Shown: piece by piece, positions 30,068 to 37,884 of the stretch | How the letters are laid out: every line of letters starts with the position of its first letter | Position numbering within the stretch: position 1 is the stretch's first letter | Assembly (NCBI RefSeq): GCF_012933445.1 | Contig: NZ_JABBNC010000007.1 | Location: 124,001 to 188,000, forward strand | Origin: Actinoplanes sp. TBRC 11911 | GTDB taxonomy: Bacteria > Actinomycetota > Actinomycetes > Mycobacteriales > Micromonosporaceae | DNA length: 64,000 nucleotides | Reading direction: 5' to 3' | Position numbers and translations under genes: made by a program | The notes under the pieces: model-generated | Seen by the model: only the letters and a program-made list of their open reading frames with translations | Databases searched by the model: none | What the model was told of the DNA's origin: nothing

Positions 30068-30909
30068 TCGTAACCGCCGTTGATCAGACCGAGCCGGACC
30101 AGCTCGGTGAGGGGTTCGACAACATTGGCCGCGCCGAAGCCGATGAACAGCGGGCGGCGCTCGGCACGGCGGACCCGCACCGACTCGACCAGCGGCACCG
30201 GATGGGTCGCGGCCAGGACCTCGGCCACCTCGGCCACCTCGCCGCCGCCGGACGCGACGAGCGCGGCGGCCAGCACGTTGAGGAAGCCGTGGTGGGTGAA
30301 GCCGGTCTCCGGGTCGGTGTGCCGGATCGCGTGCCGCAAGCCCGCGGCCAGCCGGAACGGCAGCTCACGGTCGCGGCAGGCGCAGACCACCGCGGCCAGT
30401 TCGACGGGGGTCGGGAACAGCTCGGCGGCCAGCCCGCCGACCCGGAACTTGGGGGCCACCCGCAAACCCGCCGCGCGCGCCTCGGCGACGGTGTCGAGCG
30501 CGGTCAGCAACCCCCAGCTCAACGGGATCTCGGCGTACACGATCAGCTCGTCATGACGGCCGGCGAGCGTGCGCAGATCGGCGAGCCCGGGTTGCGGGTC
30601 CTCGCCGCGGCGGGCGACCGCCACCTCGATGTGGCAGACCGCGGCGCCGGCCGAACGCAGCTTCTCGACCGCGACCGGGACCGCGCTCGCCGCCACGTCA
30701 CCGATCAGCGCGACGGTCAGGCCGGCCGGCGGGACATCGATACCCACCACGGACGCGGGCACGAGCAACGGTCCGAGCAGGTCGGCGAACCAGGCTTTGC
30801 GATGTTCGCCGTGCTTGGTGACCGCGTCGGGCAGACTGGCGAAACTGGGCGGGAGCAGGGACGCGTCATCGACCAGCCCGGCGAACAGCGTGGGTACCAG
30901 CGTTGACAC
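30064..30909 (-). CDS. Protein of unknown function, translationally coupled to fumarylacetoacetase
   Basis: 281 residues, not recognised. Alternating strand and helix (LTVALIGDVAASAVPVAVEKLRSAG, DELIVYAEIPLSW, GLRVAPKFRVGG, ELPFRLAAGLRH, RPLFIGFGAANV) looks like a beta/alpha barrel. Conserved-looking polar residues are Lys and Arg in APKFRVGG, His in AAGLRHAIRH, and HTDPETGFTHHGFLN, which could form a metal or acid-base site. GTG 30909 lies 7 nt after TAGGTT, suggesting a leaderless mRNA. The four-base overlap with fahA and divergence from hmgA tie it to tyrosine catabolism. A hidden isomerase role (maleylacetoacetate to fumarylacetoacetate) is possible but unproven. Confidence 0.7.
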   Translation of the reverse strand: MSTLVPTLFAGLVDDASLLPPSFASLPDAVTKHGEHRKAWFADLLGPLLVPASVVGIDVPPAGLTVALIGDVAASAVPVAVEKLRSAGAAVCHIEVAVARRGEDPQPGLADLRTLAGRHDELIVYAEIPLSWGLLTALDTVAEARAAGLRVAPKFRVGGLAAELFPTPVELAAVVCACRDRELPFRLAAGLRHAIRHTDPETGFTHHGFLNVLAAALVASGGGEVAEVAEVLAATHPVPLVESVRVRRAERRPLFIGFGAANVVEPLTELVRLGLINGGYE

Positions 30910-30916
30910 GAATCTG

Positions 30917-30922
30917 AACCTA
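30917..30922 (-). promoter_or_regulatory. TAGGTT -10 element of the unknown-fahA operon
   Basis: On the minus strand TAGGTT ends 7 nt before GTG 30909. Confidence 0.4.
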
Positions 30923-30974
30923 ATAGACGCTTCGAGAAGCGGACAACCGCGTCCGCTATGTCGGTTTTTATCGG

Positions 30975-31055
30975 GTGCTCGGTTTGGCGCTCGGTTTGCA
31001 CTCGGTCTGCGCTTGGTTTTGCGCTCGGTCTGCGCTTGGTTTTGCGCTCGGTTTT
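30975..31055 (+). repeat. Seven tandem 11-12 bp units directly upstream of hmgA
   Basis: Units of the form GCGCTCGGTTT or GCGCTTGGTTTT start at 30975, 30987, 30998, 31009, 31021, 31032 and 31044. They fill the divergent promoter region and end 2 nt before the hmgA ribosome binding site (GGGGAGG, 31057-31063). They could be an iterated regulator-binding site or a slippage-prone spacer. Confidence 0.75.
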
Positions 31056-31068
31056 CGGGGAGGCAACG

Positions 31069-32226
31069 ATGCCGTACTACCGCAGCGTCGGCGAGGTGCC
31101 ACACAAGCGGCACACTCAGTTCCGGCGTCCCGACGGCGGTCTGTACGCCGAGGAATTGATGGGTCAGGAGGGCTTCTCCTCCGACTCGTCCCTGCTTTAT
31201 CACCGGCACGCGCCGACCGCGATCATCTCGGCCGAGGAGTTCACCGTGCCGCCCTGGCGGCAGGCGCCGAACCTGCCGCTGAAGCCGCGCCACCTGCGCA
31301 CCCACAAGCTCGACACCGGCCCGGCCGACGCGGTGCTGGGCCGGCATCCGCTGCTCGCCAACAACGACGTGCGGATCGGGTACGTGGTGGCCGACCAGCC
31401 GTCGCCGCTGTACCGCGACGCGGTCGGCGACGAGTGCCTCTACATCGAGGACGGCGAGGCGCTGGTCGAAACGACGTTCGGCTCGCTTTCCGTGGCCGCC
31501 GGCGACTACGTGATCATCCCGACCTCGGTGGTGCATCGGATCGTGCCGCAGGGTTCGGTTCGTCTGCTGACGATCGAGGCGACCGGACATATCGGACCGC
31601 CGAAGCGCTACCTCTCGGTGCGCGGCCAGTTCCTCGAGCACGCGCCGTACTGCGAGCGCGACCAGCGGGCCCCCGCGGCGCCGCTGCAGCGCGACGAGAC
31701 CGAGGTCGAGGTGTTCGTCAAGCACCGTGCCGGGTGGACCCGGCACGTGTACGCCCATCACCCGTTCGACGTGGTCGGCTGGGACGGCTGCCTGTACCCG
31801 TGGGCGTTCTCGATCCACGACTTCGAGCCGATCACCGGACGCGTGCACCAGCCGCCGCCGGTGCACCAGACGTTCGAGGGCCCGAACTTCGTGGTCTGCT
31901 CGTTCGTGCCCCGCAAGGTCGATTACCACCCGTTGGCGATCCCGGTGCCGTACAACCACCACAACGTGGACTCCGACGAGATGATGTTCTACACGGGCGG
32001 CAACTACGAGGCGCGGCGCGGCTCGGGGATCGAGCAGGGCTCGATCTCGCTGCACCCGAGCGGTTTCACGCACGGCCCCCAGCCCGGCGCGGTGGAGCGG
32101 GCTATCGGGGCGGAGGCCTTCGACGAGCTGGCCGTGATGGTCGATACGTTCCGGCCGCTGGATTTATGCGACGCGGCATTGTCGGTTGAGGACACGGCCT
32201 ACGCCTGGACCTGGAACCGCAGCTGA
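31069..32226 (+). CDS. hmgA: Homogentisate 1,2-dioxygenase
   Basis: 385 residues, the shorter actinobacterial form (about 440 in Pseudomonas and human). A cupin-like fold with GDYVIIPTSVVHRIVP (about 148) is followed by the catalytic region HQPPPVHQTFEGPNFVVCSFVPR (about 262) and YNHHNVDSDEMMFY (about 296), which holds metal-binding His and Glu. It opens the homogentisate ring with O2 to maleylacetoacetate. ATG 31069 has GGGGAGG 5 nt upstream. It is divergent from the unknown-fahA pair across 159 bp occupied mostly by short tandem repeats. Confidence 0.95.
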   Translation: MPYYRSVGEVPHKRHTQFRRPDGGLYAEELMGQEGFSSDSSLLYHRHAPTAIISAEEFTVPPWRQAPNLPLKPRHLRTHKLDTGPADAVLGRHPLLANNDVRIGYVVADQPSPLYRDAVGDECLYIEDGEALVETTFGSLSVAAGDYVIIPTSVVHRIVPQGSVRLLTIEATGHIGPPKRYLSVRGQFLEHAPYCERDQRAPAAPLQRDETEVEVFVKHRAGWTRHVYAHHPFDVVGWDGCLYPWAFSIHDFEPITGRVHQPPPVHQTFEGPNFVVCSFVPRKVDYHPLAIPVPYNHHNVDSDEMMFYTGGNYEARRGSGIEQGSISLHPSGFTHGPQPGAVERAIGAEAFDELAVMVDTFRPLDLCDAALSVEDTAYAWTWNRS

Positions 32227-32234
32227 GACGTGGA

Positions 32235-32263
32235 GGCCCGGTGCAGTAAGAGTGCGCCGGGCC
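32235..32263 (+). terminator. Hairpin terminator after hmgA
   Basis: GGCCCGGTGCA (32235-32245) and TGCGCCGGGCC (32253-32263) form an 11-bp stem with one G-U pair and a 7-nt loop, beginning 8 nt after the stop codon. Confidence 0.7.
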
Positions 32264-32350
32264 GCCGCCTCGACCACGGGCGGGTTGCTCGTTCCGGGTC
32301 GGCCGCGTCGCCATCCAGGTCCCGGATTCCACCGCGCTGGCCCGCCCGCA

Positions 32351-32366
32351 CATATCCGATATTTCC
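32351..32366 (+). repeat. Conserved CATATCCGATATTTCC box, copy C
   Basis: Third occurrence of the box seen at 4476 and 12973, here 226 nt before the core stem of hairpin element C. Confidence 0.5.
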
Positions 32367-32421
32367 GATGACGAGCGTGTCGGTTGAGGCGACCGGAGCC
32401 GCTGGGCCTTGCAGGCGCGTG

Positions 32422-32672
32422 CGGCGCTTCCATTCCGTGGGATGGGCGGCCGCCTGTTGAGACGCGCGACCACGTCCTGGACTCAGCGTCCGCTATCTGG
32501 GACCCGCATCCACTGTGGATGGAACTTTTGCCAATCAATGCGGCTTTTGCCCGGCAGGGTTTTCCGGCCGAATGTGAACCTTGGAGAGTTATGGCTCGTA
32601 GGTGGGCGCAACTCTCCAAGGTTCACAAAAGCCCACGATGTGGAGCGCCGCGTCCACATAGTGGAACTGTTC
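32422..32672 (+). repeat. Hairpin repeat element, copy C
   Basis: Aligned from CGGCGCTTCCA (32422) with the same 155-nt spacing to the core stem as copies A and B, and one single-base length difference near the end. The core AACCTTGGAGAGTT (32577-32590) with AACTCTCCAAGGTT (32610-32623) is perfect and extends by GTG/CAC to 17 bp. The 19-nt loop keeps GCTC/GGGC. It lies downstream of hmgA on the same strand. Confidence 0.82.
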
Positions 32673-32715
32673 AGCTGTTTCTCGCGCCGCGCACCCTCCG
32701 ATGGGTTGGCCTTAC

Positions 32716-33021
32716 GCGGCGGCGGACCTGCGCGGACCGTCGCTGTGGGGAGCCGGGACCTGCCGGTCGTGGCGAGTGCCCACACCTGGGTGGGGGTCGC
32801 CGCGGTGTGGGGAACCGCAACCTCCTCGGTGTCGCGGCTGCCCACACCTGGGTGGGGGGTCGCCGCGGTGTGGGGAACCGCAACCTCCTCGGTGTCGCGG
32901 CTGCCCACACCGGGGCGGGGGTGGCTGCGGTGTGGGGAAGCGCAACCTCCTCGGTGTCGCGGCTCCCCACGCAGCGGCTCACAAGCCCACGATGTGGCTG
33001 CGGTGTCCGCATAGCGGCAAC
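32716..33021 (+). repeat. 62-63 bp minisatellite downstream of element C
   Basis: GCCCACAC starts recur at 32778, 32840, 32903 and 32965 (periods 62, 63, 62). The array is followed at about 32980-33021 by a second, diverged copy of the hairpin element's 3' end (CACAAGCCCACGATGTGG and GTGTCCGCATAGCGG), so a repeated segment flanks it on both sides. A related 62-bp array lies by element D. No gene is present. 33022-33167 shows nothing else. Confidence 0.8.
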
Positions 33022-33167
33022 AGCGGCCGTCGGCGCACCCCGCTAGAGAGCGACTTGCGGTCTCGTGATCGAGACGCTTGACACGCTGCGGGATCGAACC
33101 GCCCCGCCCGACTCTCATGTTCGGCGCGCCGACCCCCGAGGTTTGCTTTCCGTTCCCGCATCCGTCG

Positions 33168-33205
33168 AATGAAAGCGCGTTCATTAGCCCATGAAAGCGC
33201 GTTCA
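33168..33205 (+). promoter_or_regulatory. Two identical LacI-type operators, the second covering the start codon
   Basis: TGAAAGCGCGTTCA occurs at 33170-33183 and 33192-33205, 22 bp apart. It is a one-mismatch version of the LacI-family palindrome TGAAAGCGCTTTCA. The second copy begins within ATG 33191. The LacI gene at the end of this cluster is the likely binder (inference). Confidence 0.65.
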
Positions 33206-34270
33206 TTGCTGCCCACCATGGCAGCGCTCGCCACAGCCGCCCTGATCGTCAGCGGCTGCGGCTCCCCGGCTGCCAGCAGCGCGGCCGGTGCCGGCGACGG
33301 CGGCGGCTCGGACAACCTCGTCATCTACAGCAACTCCGTCTCGGACGGGCGCGGTGACTGGCTCAAGGCCGAGGCCAAGAAGGCCGGCTTCACCATCCAG
33401 TACGTCGACCTCGGCGGCGGCGACATCAAGAACCGCCTGGTCGCCGAGAAGAACAACCCGGTCGCGGACGTCACCTTCGGCCTGAACAACGTCTACTTCA
33501 ACCAGCTCAAGGCGGCCGGCGTGCTGGACCAGTACGCGCCGTCCTGGGCGAGCAAGGTGGACCCCAAGCTCGGCGATCCGGACCAGGAGTTCTACCCGAT
33601 CGTTCGCGAGCCGATCATGCTGGTCTGGAACAAGGCGGCCTACCCGGATGCCGCCAAGGCGCCCGCCGACTGGCCGGATCTGTGGACGAAGCCGCAGTTC
33701 AAGGGCACCTACGAGACGCCCTCCGACCTCGGTGGCGCGACCGCCCAGGTGGTGCTCGCCGGGATCCTCGCCCGCTACCGGGACGACAACGGCGAGGACG
33801 GCGTGAGCAAGGCGGGGTGGGACGCGATCAAGGCGTTCTTCGCGGACGGCTCGCCCGCGGTCAAGGGCACCGACCTCTACGCCCGGATGAAGGACGGCAA
33901 GGTCGACTCCGGCGAGATGTGGCTGGCCGGCAAGCAGACCCGCGAGAAGCAGTACCAGATCCAGACCGAGGCGGCGCATCCGAGCGTCGGGGTGCCGATG
34001 ACCGTTCAGCAGGTCGCGCTGGTCAAGGGCACCAAGAAGGCGGCGACCGCGAAGAAGTTCATCGACTGGTTCGGCGGCGCGCAGCTGCAGGCCGCCTGGT
34101 CGAAGCAGTTCTTCACGGTGCCCACGAACACCGACGCCCTGCCGACGTCGGAGCAGGCGGCCGTCACCGCGACCGACTCGTTCAAGTCGCAGGACATCGA
34201 CTGGTCGTTCGTGACGCAGCACCTGGATCAGTGGGTCGAGAAGACCACGCTCGACTACCTCAACGGCTGA
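33191..34270 (+). CDS. ABC transporter substrate-binding lipoprotein (Fe3+/phosphonate-type, family 1)
   Basis: 359 residues. The signal peptide MKARSLLPTMAALATAALIVSGC ends in a lipobox with Cys 23. The mature part is a type II periplasmic binding fold: DNLVIYSNSVSDGRGDWL, ADVTFGLNN, PIMLVWNKAAYPD and a C-terminal SAKKFIDW-like segment (KKFIDWFGGAQLQAAW). It resembles binders for ferric iron, thiamine or 2-aminoethylphosphonate. The adjacent glycerophosphodiester phosphodiesterase and HAD phosphatase point to a phosphodiester or phosphate-ester ligand (inference). There is no ribosome site; the start codon lies inside the second operator. Confidence 0.85.
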   Translation: MKARSLLPTMAALATAALIVSGCGSPAASSAAGAGDGGGSDNLVIYSNSVSDGRGDWLKAEAKKAGFTIQYVDLGGGDIKNRLVAEKNNPVADVTFGLNNVYFNQLKAAGVLDQYAPSWASKVDPKLGDPDQEFYPIVREPIMLVWNKAAYPDAAKAPADWPDLWTKPQFKGTYETPSDLGGATAQVVLAGILARYRDDNGEDGVSKAGWDAIKAFFADGSPAVKGTDLYARMKDGKVDSGEMWLAGKQTREKQYQIQTEAAHPSVGVPMTVQQVALVKGTKKAATAKKFIDWFGGAQLQAAWSKQFFTVPTNTDALPTSEQAAVTATDSFKSQDIDWSFVTQHLDQWVEKTTLDYLNG

Positions 34271-34308
34271 GCCACTCCGCCCCGCAGCGTCGCCACAAAG
34301 GACACGCC

Positions 34309-35298
34309 ATGATCACACTTTCCGACGTCGCCGTACGCTTCGGCGCCGTCGAGGCCCTGCCCAGCCTGTCGCTGGAGGTGGACGAGGGCGAGTTCTTCAC
34401 CCTGCTCGGACCCTCCGGGTGCGGGAAGACCACGGCGCTGCGGGCCATCGCCGGTTTCGCCGGTATCACCTCAGGTGAAGTCCGGATCGCCGGCCGCGAC
34501 GTCACGCGGCTGCCGAGCGGCAAACGGGACGTGGGCATGGTCTTCCAGAACTATGCCCTGTTCCCGAGCATGAACGTGCGGGAGAACATCGCGTTCGGGC
34601 TGAAGTCCCGGCGACGCTCCAAGGCCGAGGTCGACCGTCTCGTCGACGAGATCGCCGAGCAGGTCGACCTCTCGCCCGACCAGCTCACGAAGAGCGTGGC
34701 CGACATGTCCGGCGGCCAGCAGCAGCGCGTCGCGATCGCCCGCGCGCTCGTCATGCGGCCGAAGATCCTGCTGCTGGACGAGCCGCTGTCCAATCTGGAC
34801 GCGAAACTGCGCCAGCAACTGCGGGTCCAGCTCAAGGATCTGCAGAAGCAGTTCGGCATCACCACCGTGTACGTCACGCACGACCAGGAGGAGGCGCTGT
34901 CGATGAGCGACCGCGTCGCGGTGCTCAACCGGGGGCGGCTCGAGCAGGTCGGACGGCCCGAGGAGATCTACGAACGGGCGGCGAGCGAGTTCGTGTGCAC
35001 ATTCGTCGGCGAGGCGAACAAACTGAGCCCGCGGCTCACCGAGCTTATAGGCCTAAATCCCGATAAATCGGCGTACGTCAGGTTCGAGCGCGTACGCCTC
35101 GCCCCCGCCCAAGGCGTGCTCATCCCGGCCACGGTAACCGCCCGTACGTTTCACGGGGCGTACAGCAAGTATCGGCTTCGGAGCGAGGACGACGTCCTGC
35201 AGATGGTGCTGAGCGAGGACCGCCTCGACGTCGGCCAGGAGCTCAAGGTGGTCATCGACCCGGCGGACGTCCTGCAGTATCCCGGGGCCGCCGCGTGA
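34309..35298 (+). CDS. ABC transporter ATP-binding protein
   Basis: 329 residues. Walker A GPSGCGKTTALRA (about 38), Q-loop VFQNYALFPSM (about 82), signature MSGGQQQRVAIARAL (about 138), Walker B ILLLDEPLSNLDAKL (about 158), switch His VTHDQEEAL (about 190), and a C-terminal TOBE domain (about 235-329). This is the CUT/FbpC/PotA kind that powers an importer. ATG 34309 has AAAGGA 7 nt upstream. Its stop overlaps the permease GTG by four bases. Confidence 0.95.
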   Translation: MITLSDVAVRFGAVEALPSLSLEVDEGEFFTLLGPSGCGKTTALRAIAGFAGITSGEVRIAGRDVTRLPSGKRDVGMVFQNYALFPSMNVRENIAFGLKSRRRSKAEVDRLVDEIAEQVDLSPDQLTKSVADMSGGQQQRVAIARALVMRPKILLLDEPLSNLDAKLRQQLRVQLKDLQKQFGITTVYVTHDQEEALSMSDRVAVLNRGRLEQVGRPEEIYERAASEFVCTFVGEANKLSPRLTELIGLNPDKSAYVRFERVRLAPAQGVLIPATVTARTFHGAYSKYRLRSEDDVLQMVLSEDRLDVGQELKVVIDPADVLQYPGAAA

Positions 35299-36998
35299 GC
35301 CCGTGGCTGCGGACCATGCTCCGCTCACCCTTGGTGATCCTGCTGGCGCTGGTCCTGATCTGGTTCATCGTGGCGTTCCTGCTCTACCCGAACGTGGTGA
35401 ACCTCCAGCAGATCTTCTTCCCGCACGGGTCCTTCACCGTGCGCGCCTTCACCAAGCTCTGGGAGTCGCAGCGCGCCCTCGACTCGCTGCGTAACAGCTT
35501 CGTGCTGGCCGCCGTCCTGGCCGTCACGGTGAACGCGGTGGGCATCTTCGTCGTGCTGGTCACCCGCTACTTCGCCGTTCGCGGCGCGCGACTGCTCTGG
35601 CTCGGCTACGCCACCACGCTCATCTACGGCGGTGTCGTCGCGGTGGCCGGCTACCGGTTCGTCTACGGCGACCACGGGTACGCCACCCGGCTGCTGGTGA
35701 AGCTGATTCCGGGCCTGGACCCGGAATGGTTCTCCGGCATGCTCGCCGTGGTGGTCGTGATGACCCTGACCACCACCGGCTACCACCTGCTCTTCCTGTC
35801 CTCCGCGATCGCCCGCATCGACCAGCAGACGGTCGAGGCCGCCCGGCAGCTCGGCGCCTCCACCTGGCGGGTGCTGTGGCGGGTCGTGCTGCCGATGCTC
35901 AAGCCGACGCTGTTCGCGGTCACCGTGCTGACGTTCCTGGGTGGGCTCACCGCGTTCGCCGCGCCTCAAGTGCTGGGCGGGCGGCAGTTCGAGACGATCA
36001 CCCCGATGATCCTGACCTTCGCCGGGATCCCGTCGTCGCGCGATCTCGCGGTCACGCTCGCGCTGATCCTGGGCGCCGCGACCCTGCTATTGCTGGCCAT
36101 CCTCAACCGGATGCAGGCCGGCGGCACGTATTTCTCGGTCGCCAAGGTGTCCGCCACGTTGCAACGACAGCGCATCGAGAATCCGGTGGCGAACGTCGTG
36201 GTGCACGTGGTGGCGTACGGGCTGTTCGTGGTCTATCTGATTCCGCCGGCATTGATCGTGGTCTTTTCGTTCACCGACTCGGCGGCCATCTCGACCGGCC
36301 GGCTCTCCTGGGACAGTTTCACGCTCGCCAATTACGAACGGGTGCTGACGCACGCGACGGCTTCGTGGCCGATCGTGGTGAGCATCGTCTATGCCGGGGT
36401 GACCGCGATCGTCGTCATCGCCATGATGCTGTTCGTGGCGCGGTTCCTGCAGAAGGTGGTCAACGCGTTCACGATCACGCTCGAATACCTGCTGCACATC
36501 CCGTGGATGCTGCCCACCACGCTGCTCGCGATCGGACTGATCGTCACCTATTCACAACGCCAGCCCTTGGTCGGCGGGGTCGTCCTGACCGGAACGGTGG
36601 CCCTGCTGGCGATCGCCTACATCTCCGCGAAAATCCCGCTCACACTGCGCATTCTCAAGGCCGCGTACGCCGGTATCCCGGACTCGCTCGAGGAAGCAGC
36701 CGCGGTTCTCGGCGCGAGCGTGCCCCGTACGTACGTCAAGGTGTTGTTGCCGTTGGTGTTGCCCGCGGCCGCGGCGGTCAGTGCGCTGAACTTCAACAGC
36801 CTGCTCGACGATTACGACACGGCGGCCTTCCTGGCCCACCCGTTGTATCAGCCGCTCGGCATCACCATCGAGAGCGCCGCCGTCGGCAGCGGCAACTCGG
36901 ACTCCACCGCGCTCATCTTCGTCTACACCGTCGTCCTCATGGTCATCTCGACGTTGACCATGTGGTTCGTGTACGGCCGTCGTAGCACCAACCGATAG
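35295..36998 (+). CDS. ABC transporter permease with two fused transmembrane modules
   Basis: 567 residues with about twelve helices in two homologous halves. Each half has an EAA loop for the ATPase: VEAARQLGASTWRVLWRVVLPMLKP (near 180) and LEEAAAVLGASVPRTYVKVLLPLVLP (near 475). This fused form is typical of FbpB/ThiP-type importers and replaces two separate permease genes. GTG 35295 overlaps the ATPase stop (GTGA). Confidence 0.92.
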   Translation: MSPWLRTMLRSPLVILLALVLIWFIVAFLLYPNVVNLQQIFFPHGSFTVRAFTKLWESQRALDSLRNSFVLAAVLAVTVNAVGIFVVLVTRYFAVRGARLLWLGYATTLIYGGVVAVAGYRFVYGDHGYATRLLVKLIPGLDPEWFSGMLAVVVVMTLTTTGYHLLFLSSAIARIDQQTVEAARQLGASTWRVLWRVVLPMLKPTLFAVTVLTFLGGLTAFAAPQVLGGRQFETITPMILTFAGIPSSRDLAVTLALILGAATLLLLAILNRMQAGGTYFSVAKVSATLQRQRIENPVANVVVHVVAYGLFVVYLIPPALIVVFSFTDSAAISTGRLSWDSFTLANYERVLTHATASWPIVVSIVYAGVTAIVVIAMMLFVARFLQKVVNAFTITLEYLLHIPWMLPTTLLAIGLIVTYSQRQPLVGGVVLTGTVALLAIAYISAKIPLTLRILKAAYAGIPDSLEEAAAVLGASVPRTYVKVLLPLVLPAAAAVSALNFNSLLDDYDTAAFLAHPLYQPLGITIESAAVGSGNSDSTALIFVYTVVLMVISTLTMWFVYGRRSTNR

Positions 36999-37008
36999 TA
37001 AGGAACCC

Positions 37009-37875
37009 ATGTTCGGCCAGCCCCGATACCGTCGCGTCAACGCACTTCTCAACGCTCGTCTCGCCGAGCGCACCCCGCTGATCGCCGTGCACCGTGGCAC
37101 CGGCCTCGGTCACGTCCCGGAGAACACCTGGCTCGCCGTCAACGCCGCACTGCGTCAGGGTGCCGACATGGTGGAGATCGACGTCGTCGAGTCCACCGAC
37201 GGCGACTTCTTCCTGTTCCACGACGGCGGCGAGCGCCACGCGTTCGATCAGGACGTCGACATCCGGCGGATGACCAGCGATCAGATCCGTGCGCTTAGAT
37301 ACCGCTGGAGCGACCACCGGGCCGGCGTGACCGGTCTCGACGTGCTGCTGCGCGGGCTCGGCCCGGACGTGCTGCTCAACGTGGACCGGTCCTGGTGGTA
37401 TTGGGACGACCTGCTGCCGTTCCTCGACGGCTTCGACCGGCCCGGCCAGTTGGTGTTCAAGAGCCCGGTCGACGACGAGTGGCTCGCGAAGCTGCGCCGG
37501 CACCCGGTCAAGTACCCGTTCATGCCGATGGTTCGCAGCCGGGCCGACATCGACGCGGTGCTCGGCGACCCGGACATCAACCTCGTCGGGGTCGAGCTGA
37601 TCGCCGAACGCGCCGAGCACGAGCTGGCCCGGCCGGCCGTGGTGACCGAGATGCACGGGGCCGGGCTGGCGGTGCTGATCAACGCGATCAACCTGCCGGA
37701 CGGGGTGCCGCTGTTCGCCGGACGCGACGACCACACCTCGGTGTTCGGCGATCCCGGTGAGGGCTGGGGATGGCTCGTCCGGCACGGCGCCGACATCATC
37801 CAGACCGATTGGCCCGACCTGCTCGGCCGGTACCTCGCCGACGTCGTGGCCGGGTCCTCGATCGCGCGTCGGTAG
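37009..37875 (+). CDS. Glycerophosphodiester phosphodiesterase family protein
   Basis: 288 residues of the GDPD TIM-barrel family. Catalytic and metal residues are visible: HRGTG (His 29, Arg 30), PENT, VEIDV (Glu and Asp near 61-63), FLFHDGG (His near 75). No signal peptide is seen, so it acts in the cytoplasm, hydrolysing glycerophosphodiesters to an alcohol and glycerol phosphate. ATG 37009 follows AAGGA. It lies directly after the importer genes, suggesting it processes the imported compound. Its stop codon TAG is part of the -10 element of the next gene. Confidence 0.9.
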   Translation: MFGQPRYRRVNALLNARLAERTPLIAVHRGTGLGHVPENTWLAVNAALRQGADMVEIDVVESTDGDFFLFHDGGERHAFDQDVDIRRMTSDQIRALRYRWSDHRAGVTGLDVLLRGLGPDVLLNVDRSWWYWDDLLPFLDGFDRPGQLVFKSPVDDEWLAKLRRHPVKYPFMPMVRSRADIDAVLGDPDINLVGVELIAERAEHELARPAVVTEMHGAGLAVLINAINLPDGVPLFAGRDDHTSVFGDPGEGWGWLVRHGADIIQTDWPDLLGRYLADVVAGSSIARR

Positions 37876-37878
37876 GCT
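37873..37878 (+). promoter_or_regulatory. TAGGCT -10 element of the lacI gene, overlapping the GDPD stop
   Basis: TAGGCT ends 6 nt before GTG 37885, which suggests a separate leaderless transcript for the regulator in addition to read-through. Confidence 0.45.
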
Positions 37879-37884
37879 GGCGTG

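Noticed and set aside
33080..33110. T-arm-like GGTTCGATCCC on the minus strand suggesting a tRNA
   Set aside because: No matching acceptor, D or anticodon stems are found in the flanking sequence. No tRNA or rRNA gene is supported anywhere in the window.
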